DNA of 64,000 nucleotides from the NCBI RefSeq assembly GCF_041228105.1, contig NZ_CP166097.1, positions 124,001 through 188,000 on the forward strand. The letters are read 5' to 3'. The position numbers and the translations under genes were made by a program. Under the pieces are notes generated by a model. The model saw only the letters and a list, made by a program, of their open reading frames with translations, was not told where the DNA came from and ran no database searches. Of this stretch, positions 1-10,967 are shown piece by piece (position 1 is the stretch's first letter; every line of letters starts with the position of its first letter). The stretch is from Pectobacterium aroidearum (lineage in GTDB: Bacteria > Pseudomonadota > Gammaproteobacteria > Enterobacterales > Enterobacteriaceae).

Positions 1-354
1 GTGGATCAGTTGTGTAATTTGATCGTTATGGTTAATAGGGCAAATGTTTTTCTCATTCTTCGTTTTTCGAGTAATCCATCAACAATTAATGCACAAAGTA
101 GAATATCTGACTATATATAAATTAAATGCTGGATTTTGCATCTAGCGTTTTGTGCTGTTTGCTCCGCTTGTTTCTGACAATGTGAGTTGATTTGCAGCAT
201 AAAATTCCTGTTTAATAATATGAAAAATAAAGCCTTATTAGAAACTATTACTAATAATAACCTAAGCCTTTCTTACTTATAAGAAAATAGCGGGTTATGG
301 CAGAAGGCGGTCAGGTTTTCGGCAATATCCATAATGACAGATGGGGTAAAAAGA
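1..354. other. AT-rich upstream region of the liv operon
   Basis: This stretch has no credible gene. It is strongly AT-rich and must carry the liv operon promoter, but I cannot pick one -35/-10 pair with confidence. A half-match to a CRP site (TGTGAGTTGATTTGCA, near 181-196) has a good left arm and a poor right arm. ORFs antisense to livK that extend into it look like shadows. Confidence 0.5.
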
Positions 355-1467
355 ATGAAATTCAGTAAAGGTAAAGTATTGCTGATGGGTTGTATGGCTG
401 CGGCGTTTAGCCATGCAGTCAGTGCTGCCGATATTAAAGTTGCGGTGGTTGGCGCGATGTCTGGCCCGGTTGCCCAATATGGCGACATGGAATTCATTGG
501 CGCGCGTCAGGCGATTGCTGACATCAACGCAAAAGGCGGCGTAAACGGTAACAAACTGGTTGGCGTGGAATATGATGACGCGTGCGATCCTAAGCAGGCT
601 GTTGCCGTAGCGAACAAGGTCATCAATGACGGTATCCGTTATGTGATTGGCCATCTGTGTTCCTCCTCTACGCAGCCTGCGTCTGATATTTATGAAGAAG
701 AAGGCGTGATCATGATTACGCCTGCGGCAACCAACGCCGACTTGACCACGCGCGGCTACAAAATGGTGCTGCGCACGACGGGTCTGGATTCCGATCAGGG
801 ACCAACCGCAGCGAAGTACATCGTTGAAACCATCAAACCGCAGCGTATCGCCGTGGTGCATGACAAACAGCAATATGGTGAAGGTCTGGCCCGCTCTGTT
901 CAGGATAGCCTGAAAAAAGCCGGTGCGAATGTTGTGCTGTTTGAAGGTGTGACGGCGGGTGACAAAGATTTCTCTACGCTGGTTGCGCGTCTGAAGAAAG
1001 AGAACGTCGATTTCGTGTATTTCGGCGGCTACTACCCAGAAATGGGGCAGATTCTGCGCCAATCGCGTCAGGCTGGCATGACGACCAAGTTCATGGGTCC
1101 GGAAGGCGTGGGTAACTCTTCACTGTCCAACATCGCGGGCGATGCGTCTGAAGGGATGCTGGTCACGCTGCCGAAGCGTTACGATCAGGTTCCTGCGAAC
1201 CAACCGATCGTGGATGCGTTGAAAGCCAAGAAACTGGACCCGACTGGCCCGTTTGTCTGGACGACCTATGCCGCGCTGCAATCGTTGACCACCGCGATGA
1301 CGCGTACGGGGAGCGACGAGCCAGAAAAACTGGTGGCGGATCTGAAAGCGAAATCCGTGGATACCGTAATGGGGCCATTAAGCTGGGATGCAAAAGGCGA
1401 CCTGAAAGGGTTTGAATTTGGCGTATTTGAGTGGCACAAAGACGGTACTTCCAGCGCAGTGAAATAA
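355..1467 (+). CDS. livK: Branched-chain amino acid ABC transporter, periplasmic binding protein
   Basis: Periplasmic type-I binding protein that delivers leucine, isoleucine or valine to LivHMGF. About 370 residues, the usual LivK/LivJ length. The signal peptide starts MKFSKGK and ends near VSA before the mature [10 protein letters not shown] Cys in DDACDP and one in GHLCSSST match the disulfide pair of E. coli LivK/LivJ, and the SSST loop is where the ligand carboxylate is held in the family. An in-frame ATG lies 21 nt upstream at 334. I chose 355 because it gives a clean signal peptide and has a GGGGT-type ribosome site at good distance. Only one binding protein is present; E. coli has two. 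A 155-nt gap with a GC-rich hairpin separates it from livH. Exact ligand preference cannot be read from sequence. Confidence 0.93.
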   Translation: MKFSKGKVLLMGCMAAAFSHAVSAADIKVAVVGAMSGPVAQYGDMEFIGARQAIADINAKGGVNGNKLVGVEYDDACDPKQAVAVANKVINDGIRYVIGHLCSSSTQPASDIYEEEGVIMITPAATNADLTTRGYKMVLRTTGLDSDQGPTAAKYIVETIKPQRIAVVHDKQQYGEGLARSVQDSLKKAGANVVLFEGVTAGDKDFSTLVARLKKENVDFVYFGGYYPEMGQILRQSRQAGMTTKFMGPEGVGNSSLSNIAGDASEGMLVTLPKRYDQVPANQPIVDALKAKKLDPTGPFVWTTYAALQSLTTAMTRTGSDEPEKLVADLKAKSVDTVMGPLSWDAKGDLKGFEFGVFEWHKDGTSSAVK

Positions 1468-1577
1468 TCACCATGCCGGAGGCGGATAACGGATGAATTC
1501 GCCGCTATTTGCCTCTTCGGCGTGAGGATCATTCTCCGCCCTCTGAGTGTGTACCAATAATAATCCCTCAATACCGA

Positions 1578-1604
1578 GCCCCCGTAGCCGCAAGGCGCGG
1601 GGGC
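1578..1604 (+). terminator. Stable GC hairpin between livK and livH without a U-tract
   Basis: The arms GCCCCCG and CGGGGGC enclose an inner GCC-GCAA-GGC stem capped by a GNRA tetraloop. There is no T-run after it, so it is not a classic Rho-independent terminator. In binding-protein operons such hairpins usually protect the upstream mRNA and lower expression of the membrane genes. That role is inferred here. Confidence 0.55.
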
Positions 1605-1622
1605 AGCATTTAAGGTTAAGGT

Positions 1623-2549
1623 ATGTCCGAGCAGTTCCTTTACTTTTTTCAGCAGATGTTCAACGGCCTGACGTTGGGCAGCACCTATGCGCTGATCGCC
1701 ATTGGCTACACCATGGTTTACGGCATTATCGGCATGATTAACTTCGCACACGGTGAAGTGTATATGATCGGTAGCTATGTCTCCTTTATTGTGATTGCGG
1801 CCCTGATGATGATGGGCATCGATGCTGGCTGGCTGCTGATTGGCGCCGCCTTCATTGCCGCCGTGGTCATTTCCAGCGCCTACGGCTGGAGTATCGAGCG
1901 GGTGGCCTATCGACCTGTTCGAACGTCAAAGCGCCTGATTGCGCTGATTTCTGCCATCGGGATGTCAATTTTCCTGCAAAACTACGTCAGCCTGAATCAG
2001 GGCTCGCGTGATGTTGCGCTGCCGAGTCTGGTGACTGGCCAGTGGGTGCTGGGCGAAAGCAATGGCTTTGCCGCAACCATTAGCTCCATGCAGCTGATCA
2101 TCTGGGTTGTTACGTTCCTCGCCATGCTGGCGCTGACGTTGTTTATTCGCTATTCCCGTATGGGACGCGCCTGCCGCGCTTGCGCGGAGGACCTGAAAAT
2201 GGCGAGCCTGCTGGGTATCAGCACCGATCGCGTCATTTCCCTGACCTTCGTTATCGGCGCGCTGATGGCCGCCGTTGCTGGCGTGCTGTTGGGGCAATTT
2301 TACGGCGTTATCAACCCCTATATCGGCTTTATGGCCGGGATGAAAGCCTTTACCGCCGCGGTGCTGGGCGGAATCGGCAGTATTCCTGGCGCGATGATCG
2401 GTGGGCTGATTCTGGGCGTAGCCGAAGCGCTGACGTCCGCCTACCTGAGCACGGAATACAAAGATGCGGTGTCGTTTGCCCTGCTGATTGTGGTGCTGCT
2501 GGTGATGCCTACCGGTATTCTGGGTCGCCCGGAGGTTGAGAAAGTATGA
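1623..2549 (+). CDS. livH: Branched-chain amino acid ABC transporter permease LivH
   Basis: Inner-membrane permease subunit of the LIV system, 308 residues, about eight hydrophobic segments. The N-terminus [20 protein letters not shown] is the family hallmark. The ABC-ATPase contact region ([19 protein letters not shown]) lies near residues 180-200. It pairs with LivM to form the channel. The start has AAGG motifs just upstream. The stop overlaps the livM start (ATGA), indicating translational coupling. Confidence 0.95.
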   Translation: MSEQFLYFFQQMFNGLTLGSTYALIAIGYTMVYGIIGMINFAHGEVYMIGSYVSFIVIAALMMMGIDAGWLLIGAAFIAAVVISSAYGWSIERVAYRPVRTSKRLIALISAIGMSIFLQNYVSLNQGSRDVALPSLVTGQWVLGESNGFAATISSMQLIIWVVTFLAMLALTLFIRYSRMGRACRACAEDLKMASLLGISTDRVISLTFVIGALMAAVAGVLLGQFYGVINPYIGFMAGMKAFTAAVLGGIGSIPGAMIGGLILGVAEALTSAYLSTEYKDAVSFALLIVVLLVMPTGILGRPEVEKV

Positions 2550-3820
2550 AACAGCTCAACCTGTTTAACGCGCTGGTTTCCGCGTTCATGTTGCTGGTGC
2601 TTGCCTCGTTCTTAATGGGCATGCAGTTGGCGTTGGATGGCACCAAACTGGTGGTGCGCGGCGCTGATGAAGTCCGCTGGTATTGGATTGGCGCAGGCTG
2701 CGTCGTGGTGTTCTTCTTCCAACTGATCCGCCCGTTCTTCCAGCAAAGTATCAAGAAATTTTCCGCGCCGCCGCTGGTGCTACCGAGTTTTGATGGCAGT
2801 ACACCGCGGCAGAAGGTATTGGCAGCGGCATTGATTATCGCCGCTATCGCCTGGCCGTTCCTGGTGTCGCGCGGTACGGTGGATATTGCCACCCTCACGC
2901 TGATTTACGTGATGCTGGGTCTGGGGCTGAATGTGGTGGTTGGCCTGTCCGGCCTGTTGGTATTAGGCTACGGTGGGTTTTATGCCATTGGTGCGTACAC
3001 GTATGCGTTGCTGAACCACTATTATGGATTGGGCTTCTGGGAAAGTCTGCCGCTGGCGGGTATGGCGGCGGCGCTGTCTGGTTTCCTGCTTGGTTTCCCG
3101 GTGTTGCGTTTGCGCGGCGACTATCTGGCGATTGTGACGCTTGGGTTCGGCGAAATTGTCCGTATCCTGTTGCTGAATAACACCGAAATTACCGGTGGCC
3201 CGAACGGCATCAGCCAGATCCCTAAACCGACCTTCTTTGGTCTGGAATTCAGCCGCAGCGCGCGCGATGGCGGTTGGGATACGTTCCACAATTTCTTTGG
3301 CCTGCAATACGACCCTAGCGACCGTATTATCTTCCTGTATCTGGTGGCGTTGCTGTTGGTTGTGTTGACCCTGTTTGTGATTAACCGCCTGCTGCGGATG
3401 CCGCTGGGACGCGCCTGGGAAGCGCTGCGCGATGATGAAATCGCCTGCCGTTCTCTGGGGCTGAGCCCCACGCGTATCAAGCTGACCGCGTTTACTATCA
3501 GCGCCGCGTTTGCGGGCTTTGCCGGTACACTGTTTGCTGCGCGTCAGGGCTTCGTCAGCCCGGAATCGTTCACGTTCGCTGAGTCTGCCTTTGTGCTGGC
3601 TATCGTCGTACTGGGCGGGATGGGGTCGCAGTTTGCGGTCATTCTCGCGGCAATTCTGCTGGTGGTGTCTCGTGAGCTGATGCGCGATCTGAATGAATAC
3701 AGCATGCTGCTGCTGGGTGCGTTGATGGTTCTGATGATGATTTGGCGTCCGCAAGGCCTGCTGCCGATGAAGCGTCCTGAAATGAAGTTGAAAGTCGCGA
3801 AGAAGGAAGAGCAAGCATGA
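2546..3820 (+). CDS. livM: Branched-chain amino acid ABC transporter permease LivM
   Basis: Second membrane subunit of the LIV transporter, 424 residues. The first ~95 residues carry the extra N-terminal hydrophobic region typical of enterobacterial LivM. The permease core follows, with [20 protein letters not shown] and the ATPase-coupling stretch [19 protein letters not shown] near residues 290-310. The C-terminus is charged (KVAKKEEQA). It overlaps livH at the start and livG at the end by 4 nt each, so the four genes are tightly coupled. Confidence 0.95.
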   Translation: MKQLNLFNALVSAFMLLVLASFLMGMQLALDGTKLVVRGADEVRWYWIGAGCVVVFFFQLIRPFFQQSIKKFSAPPLVLPSFDGSTPRQKVLAAALIIAAIAWPFLVSRGTVDIATLTLIYVMLGLGLNVVVGLSGLLVLGYGGFYAIGAYTYALLNHYYGLGFWESLPLAGMAAALSGFLLGFPVLRLRGDYLAIVTLGFGEIVRILLLNNTEITGGPNGISQIPKPTFFGLEFSRSARDGGWDTFHNFFGLQYDPSDRIIFLYLVALLLVVLTLFVINRLLRMPLGRAWEALRDDEIACRSLGLSPTRIKLTAFTISAAFAGFAGTLFAARQGFVSPESFTFAESAFVLAIVVLGGMGSQFAVILAAILLVVSRELMRDLNEYSMLLLGALMVLMMIWRPQGLLPMKRPEMKLKVAKKEEQA

Positions 3821-4587
3821 GCACGCAGCCACTATTATCAGTCAGAGGTCTGATGATGCGTTTTGGCGGCCTGCTGGCGGTCAACAACGTTGAAATGGAT
3901 ATTCATGCGGGCGAAATTGTCTCGCTGATCGGCCCAAACGGGGCCGGTAAAACCACGGTCTTTAACTGCCTGACCGGTTTTTATCGCCCAAGCGGCGGCA
4001 CCATCATGCTGCGCGATCGTCATCTGGAAGGGTTATCCGGACAGGCTATTGCCCGTATGGGCGTAGTGCGTACGTTCCAGCACGTTCGCCTGTTCCGTGA
4101 AATGACGGTGATCGAGAACTTGCTGGTCGCACAGCATCAGCACCTGAAAAGCGGCGTGTTTGCCGGGCTGTTGAAAACGCCGGGCTTTCGTCGTGCGGAA
4201 GCCGATGCGCAAGAGCGCGCCGCAGTGTGGCTGGAGCGTATCGGCCTGCTGGATTTAGCGAACCGTCAGGCGGGGAATCTGGCTTACGGCCAGCAGCGCC
4301 GTCTGGAGATTGCCCGTTGTATGGTGACGCGGCCCGAGCTACTGATGCTGGATGAGCCTGCGGCCGGTCTGAACCCGAAAGAAACTGACGAGTTAAATCA
4401 GCTGATTGCGGAACTGCGCGATAGCCATCAGGTATCGGTGCTGTTGATTGAACACGATATGAAGCTGGTCATGGGGATTTCCGACCGGATTTATGTCGTC
4501 AATCAGGGCACGCCGCTGGCACAGGGCACTCCAGCTGAAATTCGTAACAACCCGGATGTCATTCGTGCCTATCTGGGTGAAGGATAA
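3817..4587 (+). CDS. livG: Branched-chain amino acid ABC transporter ATPase LivG
   Basis: One of two cytoplasmic ATPases powering LIV uptake, 256 residues. Walker A is GPNGAGKTT near residue 40, Walker B is LLMLDEP near residue 175, and the H-loop is IEHDM. The signature is the LivG-type variant [12 protein letters not shown] rather than LSGGQ. The insert after the Q-loop ([20 protein letters not shown]) is also typical of LivG. Start overlaps livM; livF begins 5 nt after the stop. Confidence 0.95.
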   Translation: MSTQPLLSVRGLMMRFGGLLAVNNVEMDIHAGEIVSLIGPNGAGKTTVFNCLTGFYRPSGGTIMLRDRHLEGLSGQAIARMGVVRTFQHVRLFREMTVIENLLVAQHQHLKSGVFAGLLKTPGFRRAEADAQERAAVWLERIGLLDLANRQAGNLAYGQQRRLEIARCMVTRPELLMLDEPAAGLNPKETDELNQLIAELRDSHQVSVLLIEHDMKLVMGISDRIYVVNQGTPLAQGTPAEIRNNPDVIRAYLGEG

Positions 4588-4592
4588 CGTTT

Positions 4593-5294
4593 ATGCTGTC
4601 ATTACATCAGGTTTCGGCCCACTACGGAAAAATTCAGGCGCTGCATCAGGTTAGCCTGCATATTAATCAGGGCGAGATTGTTACGCTTATCGGTGCAAAC
4701 GGCGCCGGTAAAACCACGCTGCTGGGCACGCTGTGCGGGGATCCGCGCGCGACGGAAGGCACTATCACGTTTGACGGTAAGGACATCACGAACTGGCAGA
4801 CCGCGCAGATTATGCGTGAAGCTATCGCGATTGTGCCGGAAGGTCGTCGCGTCTTTTCCCGCATGACGGTAGAAGAAAATCTGGCGATGGGGGGATTTTT
4901 TGCCGATCGCGAGCAGTATCAGGAACGCATTGCGCGTGTCTACGATCTGTTTCCGCGCTTGTATGAGCGACGCGCCCAGCGTTCCGGCACGATGTCTGGC
5001 GGTGAGCAACAGATGTTGGCGATTGGCCGTGCGCTGATGAGTCAGCCGCGCTTACTGCTGCTGGACGAACCGTCACTGGGGCTGGCGCCGATTATCATCC
5101 TGCAAATTTTCGATACGATCCAGCAACTGCGCGAAGAGGGCATGACCATCTTCCTGGTGGAGCAGAACGCCAATCAGGCACTGAAGCTGGCCGACCGGGG
5201 TTATGTACTTGAAAACGGGCATGTCGTGTTGGAAGATACCGGTGCGGCATTGTTAGCTAATGAAGCGGTACGTTCGGCCTATCTGGGCGGATAA
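4593..5294 (+). CDS. livF: Branched-chain amino acid ABC transporter ATPase LivF
   Basis: Second LIV ATPase, 233 residues, forming the heterodimer with LivG. Walker A is GANGAGKTT near residue 38, the signature is MSGGEQQMLAIGRAL, Walker B is LLLLDEPSLGLAP, and the H-loop region is VEQNA. Length and motifs fit LivF closely. The downstream aminotransferase follows after 29 nt with no terminator, so it is probably in the same transcript. Confidence 0.95.
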   Translation: MLSLHQVSAHYGKIQALHQVSLHINQGEIVTLIGANGAGKTTLLGTLCGDPRATEGTITFDGKDITNWQTAQIMREAIAIVPEGRRVFSRMTVEENLAMGGFFADREQYQERIARVYDLFPRLYERRAQRSGTMSGGEQQMLAIGRALMSQPRLLLLDEPSLGLAPIIILQIFDTIQQLREEGMTIFLVEQNANQALKLADRGYVLENGHVVLEDTGAALLANEAVRSAYLGG

Positions 5295-5323
5295 TTGAAG
5301 TTTTGTTGAAAGGTTAAGAAGAG

Positions 5324-6514
5324 ATGGCCATTGAAGGGTTGTTAGCGCACCGTATCGCTCAGTTAAAAAGTTCCGCCATCCGTGAACTACTGAAACACAG
5401 CAAGATGGAAAATATTATCTCGCTGGCTGGCGGGATTCCGTCAGATGCATTGTTTGATTTCGAAGGGTTAAGTCAGGCCACGCACTTAGCGATTACCGAA
5501 CAGCCGAAAACGGCATTCCAGTATGGCTTGACCGAAGGCAGCGGCGTGCTGCGCGATCGCATTGCCGAGCTGTGTGCCGTGCGCGGCGTAAAAACGCGCG
5601 GTGACGATATTGTGGTGACGGCGGGTTCGCAGCAGGCACTGGACTTGATCATGCGCTCAATGGTCGATCCCGGCGACGTGTTCGTCGTTGAACGTCCGAC
5701 GTATCTGGCGGCGCTGCAAACGCTGGAACTGGCGCAGGCGCAGGTGATGTCGGTGTCATCTGACGCCAATGGTATGGTTGTCGATGAGCTGGAAGAGTTG
5801 CTGAAGAAACAGCGCATCAAAGGCGTTTATATCGTTCCGAACTTCGGCAACCCGAGCGGCGTTACGCTGAGTTATGAACGTCGCCTGAAATTGATTCAAC
5901 TGGCAGAGCGCTACGGTTTTGTCATTATCGAAGACGATCCCTATGGCGAGCTGCGCTTCACCGAAGAACGCAACCCGACGCTGTTCCAACTGGCGCAGGA
6001 GAAGCTGGGGAGCACGGAATACGTGCTGTACACCTCCACGTTCTCGAAAGTGCTGGCTCCGGGGCTGCGTCTCGGCTGGGCGATTCTGCCGGACTGGCTG
6101 TTGCACAAAGTGGCGATTATCAAACAGGCCGCTGACCTGCATGCCAGCGCGCTGTCGCAGACCGTCGCGGAATGCTATCTGGGATTAGGACGTCTGGATT
6201 CGCAGATCGAAAAAATCCGCCACGCCTATAAGCACAAAGGTGAACTGCTGGCACAGCTGGTCGAGAAGGAACTGGGTGATGTGATCACCTTCAACCAACC
6301 GAAAGGCGGGATGTTCCTGTGGGCGAAGTTCCGCCAGAACGATTTCAACACGACGGAATGGCTGAAGAAGACGCTGGATCAGGGCGTTGTTTTCGTGCCG
6401 GGTGAGTTCTTCTTCCCAGACAATGTCGATTACTCAACGCTGCGTCTGTCCTTTGCGACGGCAACGGATGAGCAAATGCATGAAGCGGTGGCGCGACTGC
6501 GTCGGGCGCTGTAA
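5324..6514 (+). CDS. PLP-dependent class I aminotransferase (2-aminoadipate/aromatic type)
   Basis: Cytoplasmic fold-type I aminotransferase of 396 residues. The PLP lysine is K242 in TSTFSKVLAPGLRLGW. The cofactor-holding motif EDDPYGEL is near 203-210, and the distal substrate arginine is in STLRLSFA near the C-terminus. The N-terminus (IISLAGGIPS) places it with 2-aminoadipate/multi-substrate aminotransferases of the LysN/MocR-domain type, without a GntR HTH. It lies 29 nt after livF, which suggests it transaminates amino acids imported by LIV. Substrate specificity cannot be decided from sequence: leucine, aromatic residues and 2-aminoadipate are all possible. A terminator follows. Confidence 0.85.
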   Translation: MAIEGLLAHRIAQLKSSAIRELLKHSKMENIISLAGGIPSDALFDFEGLSQATHLAITEQPKTAFQYGLTEGSGVLRDRIAELCAVRGVKTRGDDIVVTAGSQQALDLIMRSMVDPGDVFVVERPTYLAALQTLELAQAQVMSVSSDANGMVVDELEELLKKQRIKGVYIVPNFGNPSGVTLSYERRLKLIQLAERYGFVIIEDDPYGELRFTEERNPTLFQLAQEKLGSTEYVLYTSTFSKVLAPGLRLGWAILPDWLLHKVAIIKQAADLHASALSQTVAECYLGLGRLDSQIEKIRHAYKHKGELLAQLVEKELGDVITFNQPKGGMFLWAKFRQNDFNTTEWLKKTLDQGVVFVPGEFFFPDNVDYSTLRLSFATATDEQMHEAVARLRRAL

Positions 6515-6542
6515 TCGCCGATAACAGGCTATCCGTTAATGT

Positions 6543-6575
6543 AAAAAACCGCTGATATTTCAGCGGTTTTTCTTT
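6543..6575. terminator. Bidirectional Rho-independent terminator
   Basis: An AAAAACCGCTGA / TCAGCGGTTTTT hairpin with T-runs readable on both strands lies between two convergent genes, the aminotransferase and the first MCP. It can end both transcripts. Confidence 0.85.
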
Positions 6576-6603
6576 ATCAGTGCAGCATTAACAGGTGATA
6601 GCT

Positions 6604-8250
6604 TTAAAAGGTTTCCCAGTTTGTGTGACTCGAATTAGCGGCCAGCGCCAGTTTGGGTCTGGGCAGCGTAGCGGCCTGCGGTGCGGCACGCTGTGGCTGG
6701 ATCCCGTCGATTTTGAAAACACTCATTAATTCAACCAGATGTCTGGCCTGTTGATTCAGGCTGTCTGCGGCGGAAGCCGATTCTTCAACCAGTGCCGCGT
6801 TCTGCTGGGTGACCTGATCGAGTTGATTAACCGCATCGTTCACCTGAGAAACGCCCTGTTCCTGCTCGTGGGTAGTCAGTCCGATCTCATTGATAAGATT
6901 GGCGACACGCTGTGACTGCTCCACGACTTCCTCGATGGTTACGCCCGCTTCGTTCACCAGCAGTTCTCCCGCTTCCACTTTTCCGACACTGATGCTAATC
7001 AAATCCTTGATTTCGCGTGCTGCGGAAGCGGAGCGCTGAGCCAGCGAACGCACTTCTCCGGCAACCACGGCGAAGCCACGCCCCTGTTCTCCGGCGCGTG
7101 CCGCTTCGACGGCGGCGTTAAGCGCCAGAATGTTGGTCTGGAAAGCAATGCCGTCAATCACACCGATGATATCGCCGATTTTACGCGAACTCGCGGTGAT
7201 CTCTTCCATTGTCCGCACGACATTATTTACGACATCCCCCCCTTTGCGGGCGGCGGCGCTGGCCGCATTCGCGAGCTGTGCGGCGCTACGCACGGTGTCG
7301 GCGTTTTGTTTGACGGTAGTATTCATCTCTTCCATGGAGGCAGCGGTTTCTTGCAGGTTTGCGGCCTGTTCTTCCGTACGTTGACTCAGATCGGTGTTGC
7401 CAATGGCAATCTGGCTGGCGCCGGTGGCGATAGACTCGCTGCTTTGATGGACTTGCCCGACAATGTTGCTCAGGCTCTGGCGCATTTCCTCCATTGCGGC
7501 GAGGACGCTGGTGGTGTCTCCGTCACGCCGATCAATGGCGATGGCAAGATTCCCTTGGGCGACCTGGCGGGTCACCTCCAGCGTATAGGCTGGCTCTCCA
7601 CCCAACTGGCGCTTGATTTTCCGGGTGATCCACCAGGCTACAACGCCTCCTAACAGGGCAGAACACAATGCGATGATTAGCATTAGGGTGCCTGCGTGTA
7701 ACGCATTATTCTCCGAGTCATTGGCGAGTTCGACGGTCAGCTGTTTTTGCATCTCAACCATTTTATCCAGAATGTCGAATACGCTTGCTTGCGTGGTACG
7801 AACTTCTGTCAGTAGGAAATTGCGAAACGCGTCGTGTTCGTTGGACATGGCCAGTTCGGTCGCTTTTTTCATGCTGCTGGTATACGCAGGGCGAACTTGA
7901 TCCAGCGTGCTGAGCAGCGTTTTAGCGTCGTCATCCACGAGGTTCTTCCGTATTTTCGCCAGCAACTCGCTATTACGTGCGATGGTTTGCTCAATGCGAT
8001 CTTTTTCCACCTTCATTTGCTGTTGATCGCTCAAAAGCGCAATATTTCTGATAGAGCGTGCTGCGATGTTGACGTTATCTTTCACTTCCTGCATTAATAG
8101 AAGATTGGTAATACGCATTTGTGACAAAAGCTGGATGTTTCCTCCAAGTTTTTCTAACTGGACGCGACCCAATATGGCGACTAAAAAACCAATCACAATA
8201 ATTAACGTAAAGCCTGTTCCTAACATTTTTCCCAAACTCATATTTTTCAT
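6604..8250 (-). CDS. Methyl-accepting chemotaxis protein, 4-helix-bundle sensor (MCP 1)
   Basis: Transmembrane chemoreceptor of 548 residues. TM1 is at about 9-28, the periplasmic 4HB/TarH-type sensor at about 30-185, and TM2 near 187-208. HAMP starts at [13 protein letters not shown]. Methylation helices follow, and the signalling tip is [21 protein letters not shown]. The C-terminal pentapeptide NWETF is the CheR/CheB tether found on high-abundance receptors. The sensor contains [11 protein letters not shown], the helix where arginines bind amino-acid ligands in Tar/Tsr-like receptors, but the ligand is unknown. It is the last of four MCP genes in a row and sits on its own transcript. Confidence 0.93.
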   Translation of the reverse strand: MKNMSLGKMLGTGFTLIIVIGFLVAILGRVQLEKLGGNIQLLSQMRITNLLLMQEVKDNVNIAARSIRNIALLSDQQQMKVEKDRIEQTIARNSELLAKIRKNLVDDDAKTLLSTLDQVRPAYTSSMKKATELAMSNEHDAFRNFLLTEVRTTQASVFDILDKMVEMQKQLTVELANDSENNALHAGTLMLIIALCSALLGGVVAWWITRKIKRQLGGEPAYTLEVTRQVAQGNLAIAIDRRDGDTTSVLAAMEEMRQSLSNIVGQVHQSSESIATGASQIAIGNTDLSQRTEEQAANLQETAASMEEMNTTVKQNADTVRSAAQLANAASAAARKGGDVVNNVVRTMEEITASSRKIGDIIGVIDGIAFQTNILALNAAVEAARAGEQGRGFAVVAGEVRSLAQRSASAAREIKDLISISVGKVEAGELLVNEAGVTIEEVVEQSQRVANLINEIGLTTHEQEQGVSQVNDAVNQLDQVTQQNAALVEESASAADSLNQQARHLVELMSVFKIDGIQPQRAAPQAATLPRPKLALAANSSHTNWETF

Positions 8251-8845
8251 GATGTTCCTTTTTTATTTATTGAAGTCTGACACAGCAGGTGTCGTTATTT
8301 TCTGTTAATGGGTGATGGTACAGACGCGATTCACCCGGTGAACTCTATTACTTGCATCATTTCCCTTATCTCCCGATGTCTTTCTGGTACAGGAAGATCA
8401 GCGGCGTTTAGACCCCGATGGCAGCATTGCCGAAGGGAGATAACTGTCGCTTGCATACAGGTATGGAATGTCTGTTGGGAATAATTACAGACCAAGGGAA
8501 TGACAAATAAAGTGTAGACAATAACGTGGTAGGTTGATGGCAGAATAAACGTAACAAAAACCCCTGATTTATTAGATGGGAAAAATTTAATATTATTTTC
8601 TTATGGTGATAGAAATAGATAATAAATACTAATCAATACCTTTATACCTAATAAGAGTTAGGGCTTTTCCTTATCACCCATTAGTTTGTAAATCATTATT
8701 TCCATCTGTGTTATTTATCAATGAGTGCGGTTTTTTTAACCTTATTATTTATTTCTTTTATCCTTATACAATAAAAAGCCGCTGAAGACTCAGCGGCTTT
8801 ATTTTTTGCGACAAGACTGGGGAATCTGTCGATCGAACGCGTTCG
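8251..8845. other. Intergenic region between MCP 1 and MCP 2
   Basis: About 600 bp with no credible ORF. It holds the leader of MCP 1 (minus strand) and a long AT-rich middle (about 8500-8770), and ends in the MCP 2 terminator. I looked for a flagellar sigma-28 promoter on the minus strand and found no convincing match. Confidence 0.6.
8776..8804 (-). terminator. Rho-independent terminator of MCP 2
   Basis: On the minus strand GCCGCTGA-GTCT-TCAGCGGC is followed by TTTTTAT, 40 nt after the MCP 2 stop. The plus strand also has a T-run, so it may work both ways. Confidence 0.85.
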
Positions 8846-10516
8846 TTAAAACGTTTCCCAGTTATCGCTGCTTGTGTTGCCCGATTGGCTTGCCAGAGCC
8901 AGTCTCGGCGCTGTCGGTTGCTTCACCTGTGCGCTCAGGCGTGGCGCTTGGGCTTGAACGCCGCTGATTTTGAACACGCCCATTAATTCCAGCAGCGTTC
9001 TTGCCTGTTGGCTCAGGCTGTCGGCGGCGGAGGCCGATTCTTCAACCAATGCGGCATTCTGCTGGGTCACCTGATCGAGCTGATTAACTGCATCATTCAC
9101 CTGGGCAACGCCCTGTTCCTGCTCGTGTGTTGTCAGGCCGATTTCGCTAAGCAGGTTGGCAACATGCTGCGATTTTTCGACAATGTCTTTGATGGTGATA
9201 CCCGCGTCGTTCACCATCTTCTCGCCCATTTCCACGTTAGCTACGCTGACGTTAATCAGGTCTTTGATTTCACGGGCGGCGGAGGCGGAACGCTGTGCCA
9301 GAGAACGGACTTCACCCGCGACCACGGCGAAGCCACGGCCTTGTTCACCGGCTCTGGCGGCTTCAACGGCGGCGTTGAGCGCCAGAATGTTGGTCTGGAA
9401 AGCAATACTGTCGATAACGCCGATAATGTCGCCGATCTTACGCGAGCTGGCGGTGATATCTTCCATCGTACGCACAACGTTATTGACCGCATCGCCACCT
9501 TTTTGCGCTGTGGTGCTGGCGGAATGGGCTAACTCTGTTGCGGTGCGCACCGTCGCCGCATTCTGCTTCACCGTGGTATTCATTTGTTCCATCGAGGCCG
9601 CGGTTTCCTGAAGATTCGCAGCCTGTTCTTCCGTGCGCTGGCTCAGATCGGTGTTGCCCATCGCAATCTGCGTCGCGCCGGTGGCGATCGATTCGCTGCT
9701 CTGATGCACCTGACCGACCAGATTACTCAGGTTTTGGCGCATATCCTCCATCGCAGCCAGTACGCTGGTGGTATCTCCATCGCGCAGTTCAATCGCAACG
9801 GCCAGATTCCCCTGTGCAACCTGACGGGTCACTTCCAGCGTGTAGGCTGGCTCCCCCCCGAGCTGACGTTTAATGGTGCGGGTAATCCACCATGAAATCA
9901 TTGCGCCCAGCACGACAGAAAGCAGGGCGATGATGACCATCAGCGTGCCCGCGTGAGTGGCATTTTTTAAAGACTGGTCGGCGATGTCGACTGTGAGCTT
10001 CTCTTGCCAGTTGACCATGTCATTTAGCGCTTTGAAGACGGCTTCCTGTTTTGCCCGCACGTCTGTTAATAACAGATGTTGCGCTTCGCTGTTTTTATTC
10101 GCCATGGCTAATGTGATGGCGTTGGTATAGCTACTGCTGTAAGCCGGGCGCACGCGCTCCAGTTCCGCGACCAATTCCTGAGCATGTTTCTCGGTGGCGC
10201 TGTCGTGTATTTTGGTGAGTAACGCGTTATTGCGGGAGACCATCTCCTCGATACGCACTTTCTCTTGCTGCATCTGCCGACTGTCTTCCTGCATCGTCAG
10301 GTTTCTGATGGCGATGGCATTGGTGTTTATGTTGTCTTTAAACTCCTGCATCATGATGAGGTTGGTAATGCGAACCTGCGACAGCAGCTGGATATTTTCC
10401 CCGAGTTTATCTAACTGGATACGGCCAAATACCGCCACCAGAAAACCGATGGCGATGACCAGAGTAAAGCCTGTCCCTAGCATTTTACCCAGGCTGCTAT
10501 TTTTGATGAGATTCAT
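8846..10516 (-). CDS. Methyl-accepting chemotaxis protein, 4-helix-bundle sensor (MCP 2)
   Basis: Chemoreceptor of 556 residues, close paralogue of MCP 1 along its whole length, including TM1 ([20 protein letters not shown]) and the HAMP entry [14 protein letters not shown]. The longest reading frame starts 31 codons upstream (10609). I place the start at MNLIKNSSLGK because AAGGGACACA lies just ahead of it and the extra residues look non-coding. The ligand helix reads NAIAIRNLTMQ, changed from the ARSIRN of MCP 1, so ligand specificity may differ. It ends NWETF. It has its own terminator and a 640-bp upstream gap, so it is likely an independent unit. Confidence 0.93.
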   Translation of the reverse strand: MNLIKNSSLGKMLGTGFTLVIAIGFLVAVFGRIQLDKLGENIQLLSQVRITNLIMMQEFKDNINTNAIAIRNLTMQEDSRQMQQEKVRIEEMVSRNNALLTKIHDSATEKHAQELVAELERVRPAYSSSYTNAITLAMANKNSEAQHLLLTDVRAKQEAVFKALNDMVNWQEKLTVDIADQSLKNATHAGTLMVIIALLSVVLGAMISWWITRTIKRQLGGEPAYTLEVTRQVAQGNLAVAIELRDGDTTSVLAAMEDMRQNLSNLVGQVHQSSESIATGATQIAMGNTDLSQRTEEQAANLQETAASMEQMNTTVKQNAATVRTATELAHSASTTAQKGGDAVNNVVRTMEDITASSRKIGDIIGVIDSIAFQTNILALNAAVEAARAGEQGRGFAVVAGEVRSLAQRSASAAREIKDLINVSVANVEMGEKMVNDAGITIKDIVEKSQHVANLLSEIGLTTHEQEQGVAQVNDAVNQLDQVTQQNAALVEESASAADSLSQQARTLLELMGVFKISGVQAQAPRLSAQVKQPTAPRLALASQSGNTSSDNWETF

Positions 10517-10967
10517 TGTGTCCCTTATTATATGCTGAAGATGAATATGGTTGGTGTAGGTGTGCTTTAAATGTGAAATAGGCGTTGCGCAAACGTATTT
10601 ATTTTGCAAATGCCGTCACGTTGCGGTTTGAGCTATGTCAGGTAAATCCTTTCCTTTAATCACTGCCCGTTTCCTTTCGGCTATAAATGTATTTCACGTT
10701 ACTTTTTCTGGTTAATCGCTTAGCAAAGTAGGGTTGTGTCTGGTGCGATAGAACCTATTCTGATGACAGGGAAATGATGGCGCAGGAGTATAAAAGGCGA
10801 AGGGAAAAGCCGCAATATTTCTATGGGTTAGAGAAAAAATAAACTGATATCGTGCTGTAATGTTAAATTGACAGTCATGTTAATAAACATTGTGAATTAT
10901 GATTCTCTGCTTATTTATTCAACCCTAAAGCGGGTTTTATTTTCTATTTATTCTTCTTTTTCGAACG

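Noticed and set aside
334..354. Upstream ATG of livK
   Set aside because: It adds seven residues before a good signal peptide; the ATG at 355 has better ribosome-site spacing.
295..1062. 255-codon minus-strand ORF opposite livK
   Set aside because: It is fully antisense to a clear LivK, low in hydrophobic structure and rich in His/Arg/Asn, as shadow frames are.
8251..8480. Sigma-28 promoter for MCP 1
   Set aside because: No minus-strand match to TAAA-N15-GCCGATAA good enough to report.
10517..10609. N-terminal extension of MCP 2
   Set aside because: The extra 31 residues are His/Tyr/Thr-rich, have no equivalent in MCP 1, and a strong AAGGGA site marks the later start.
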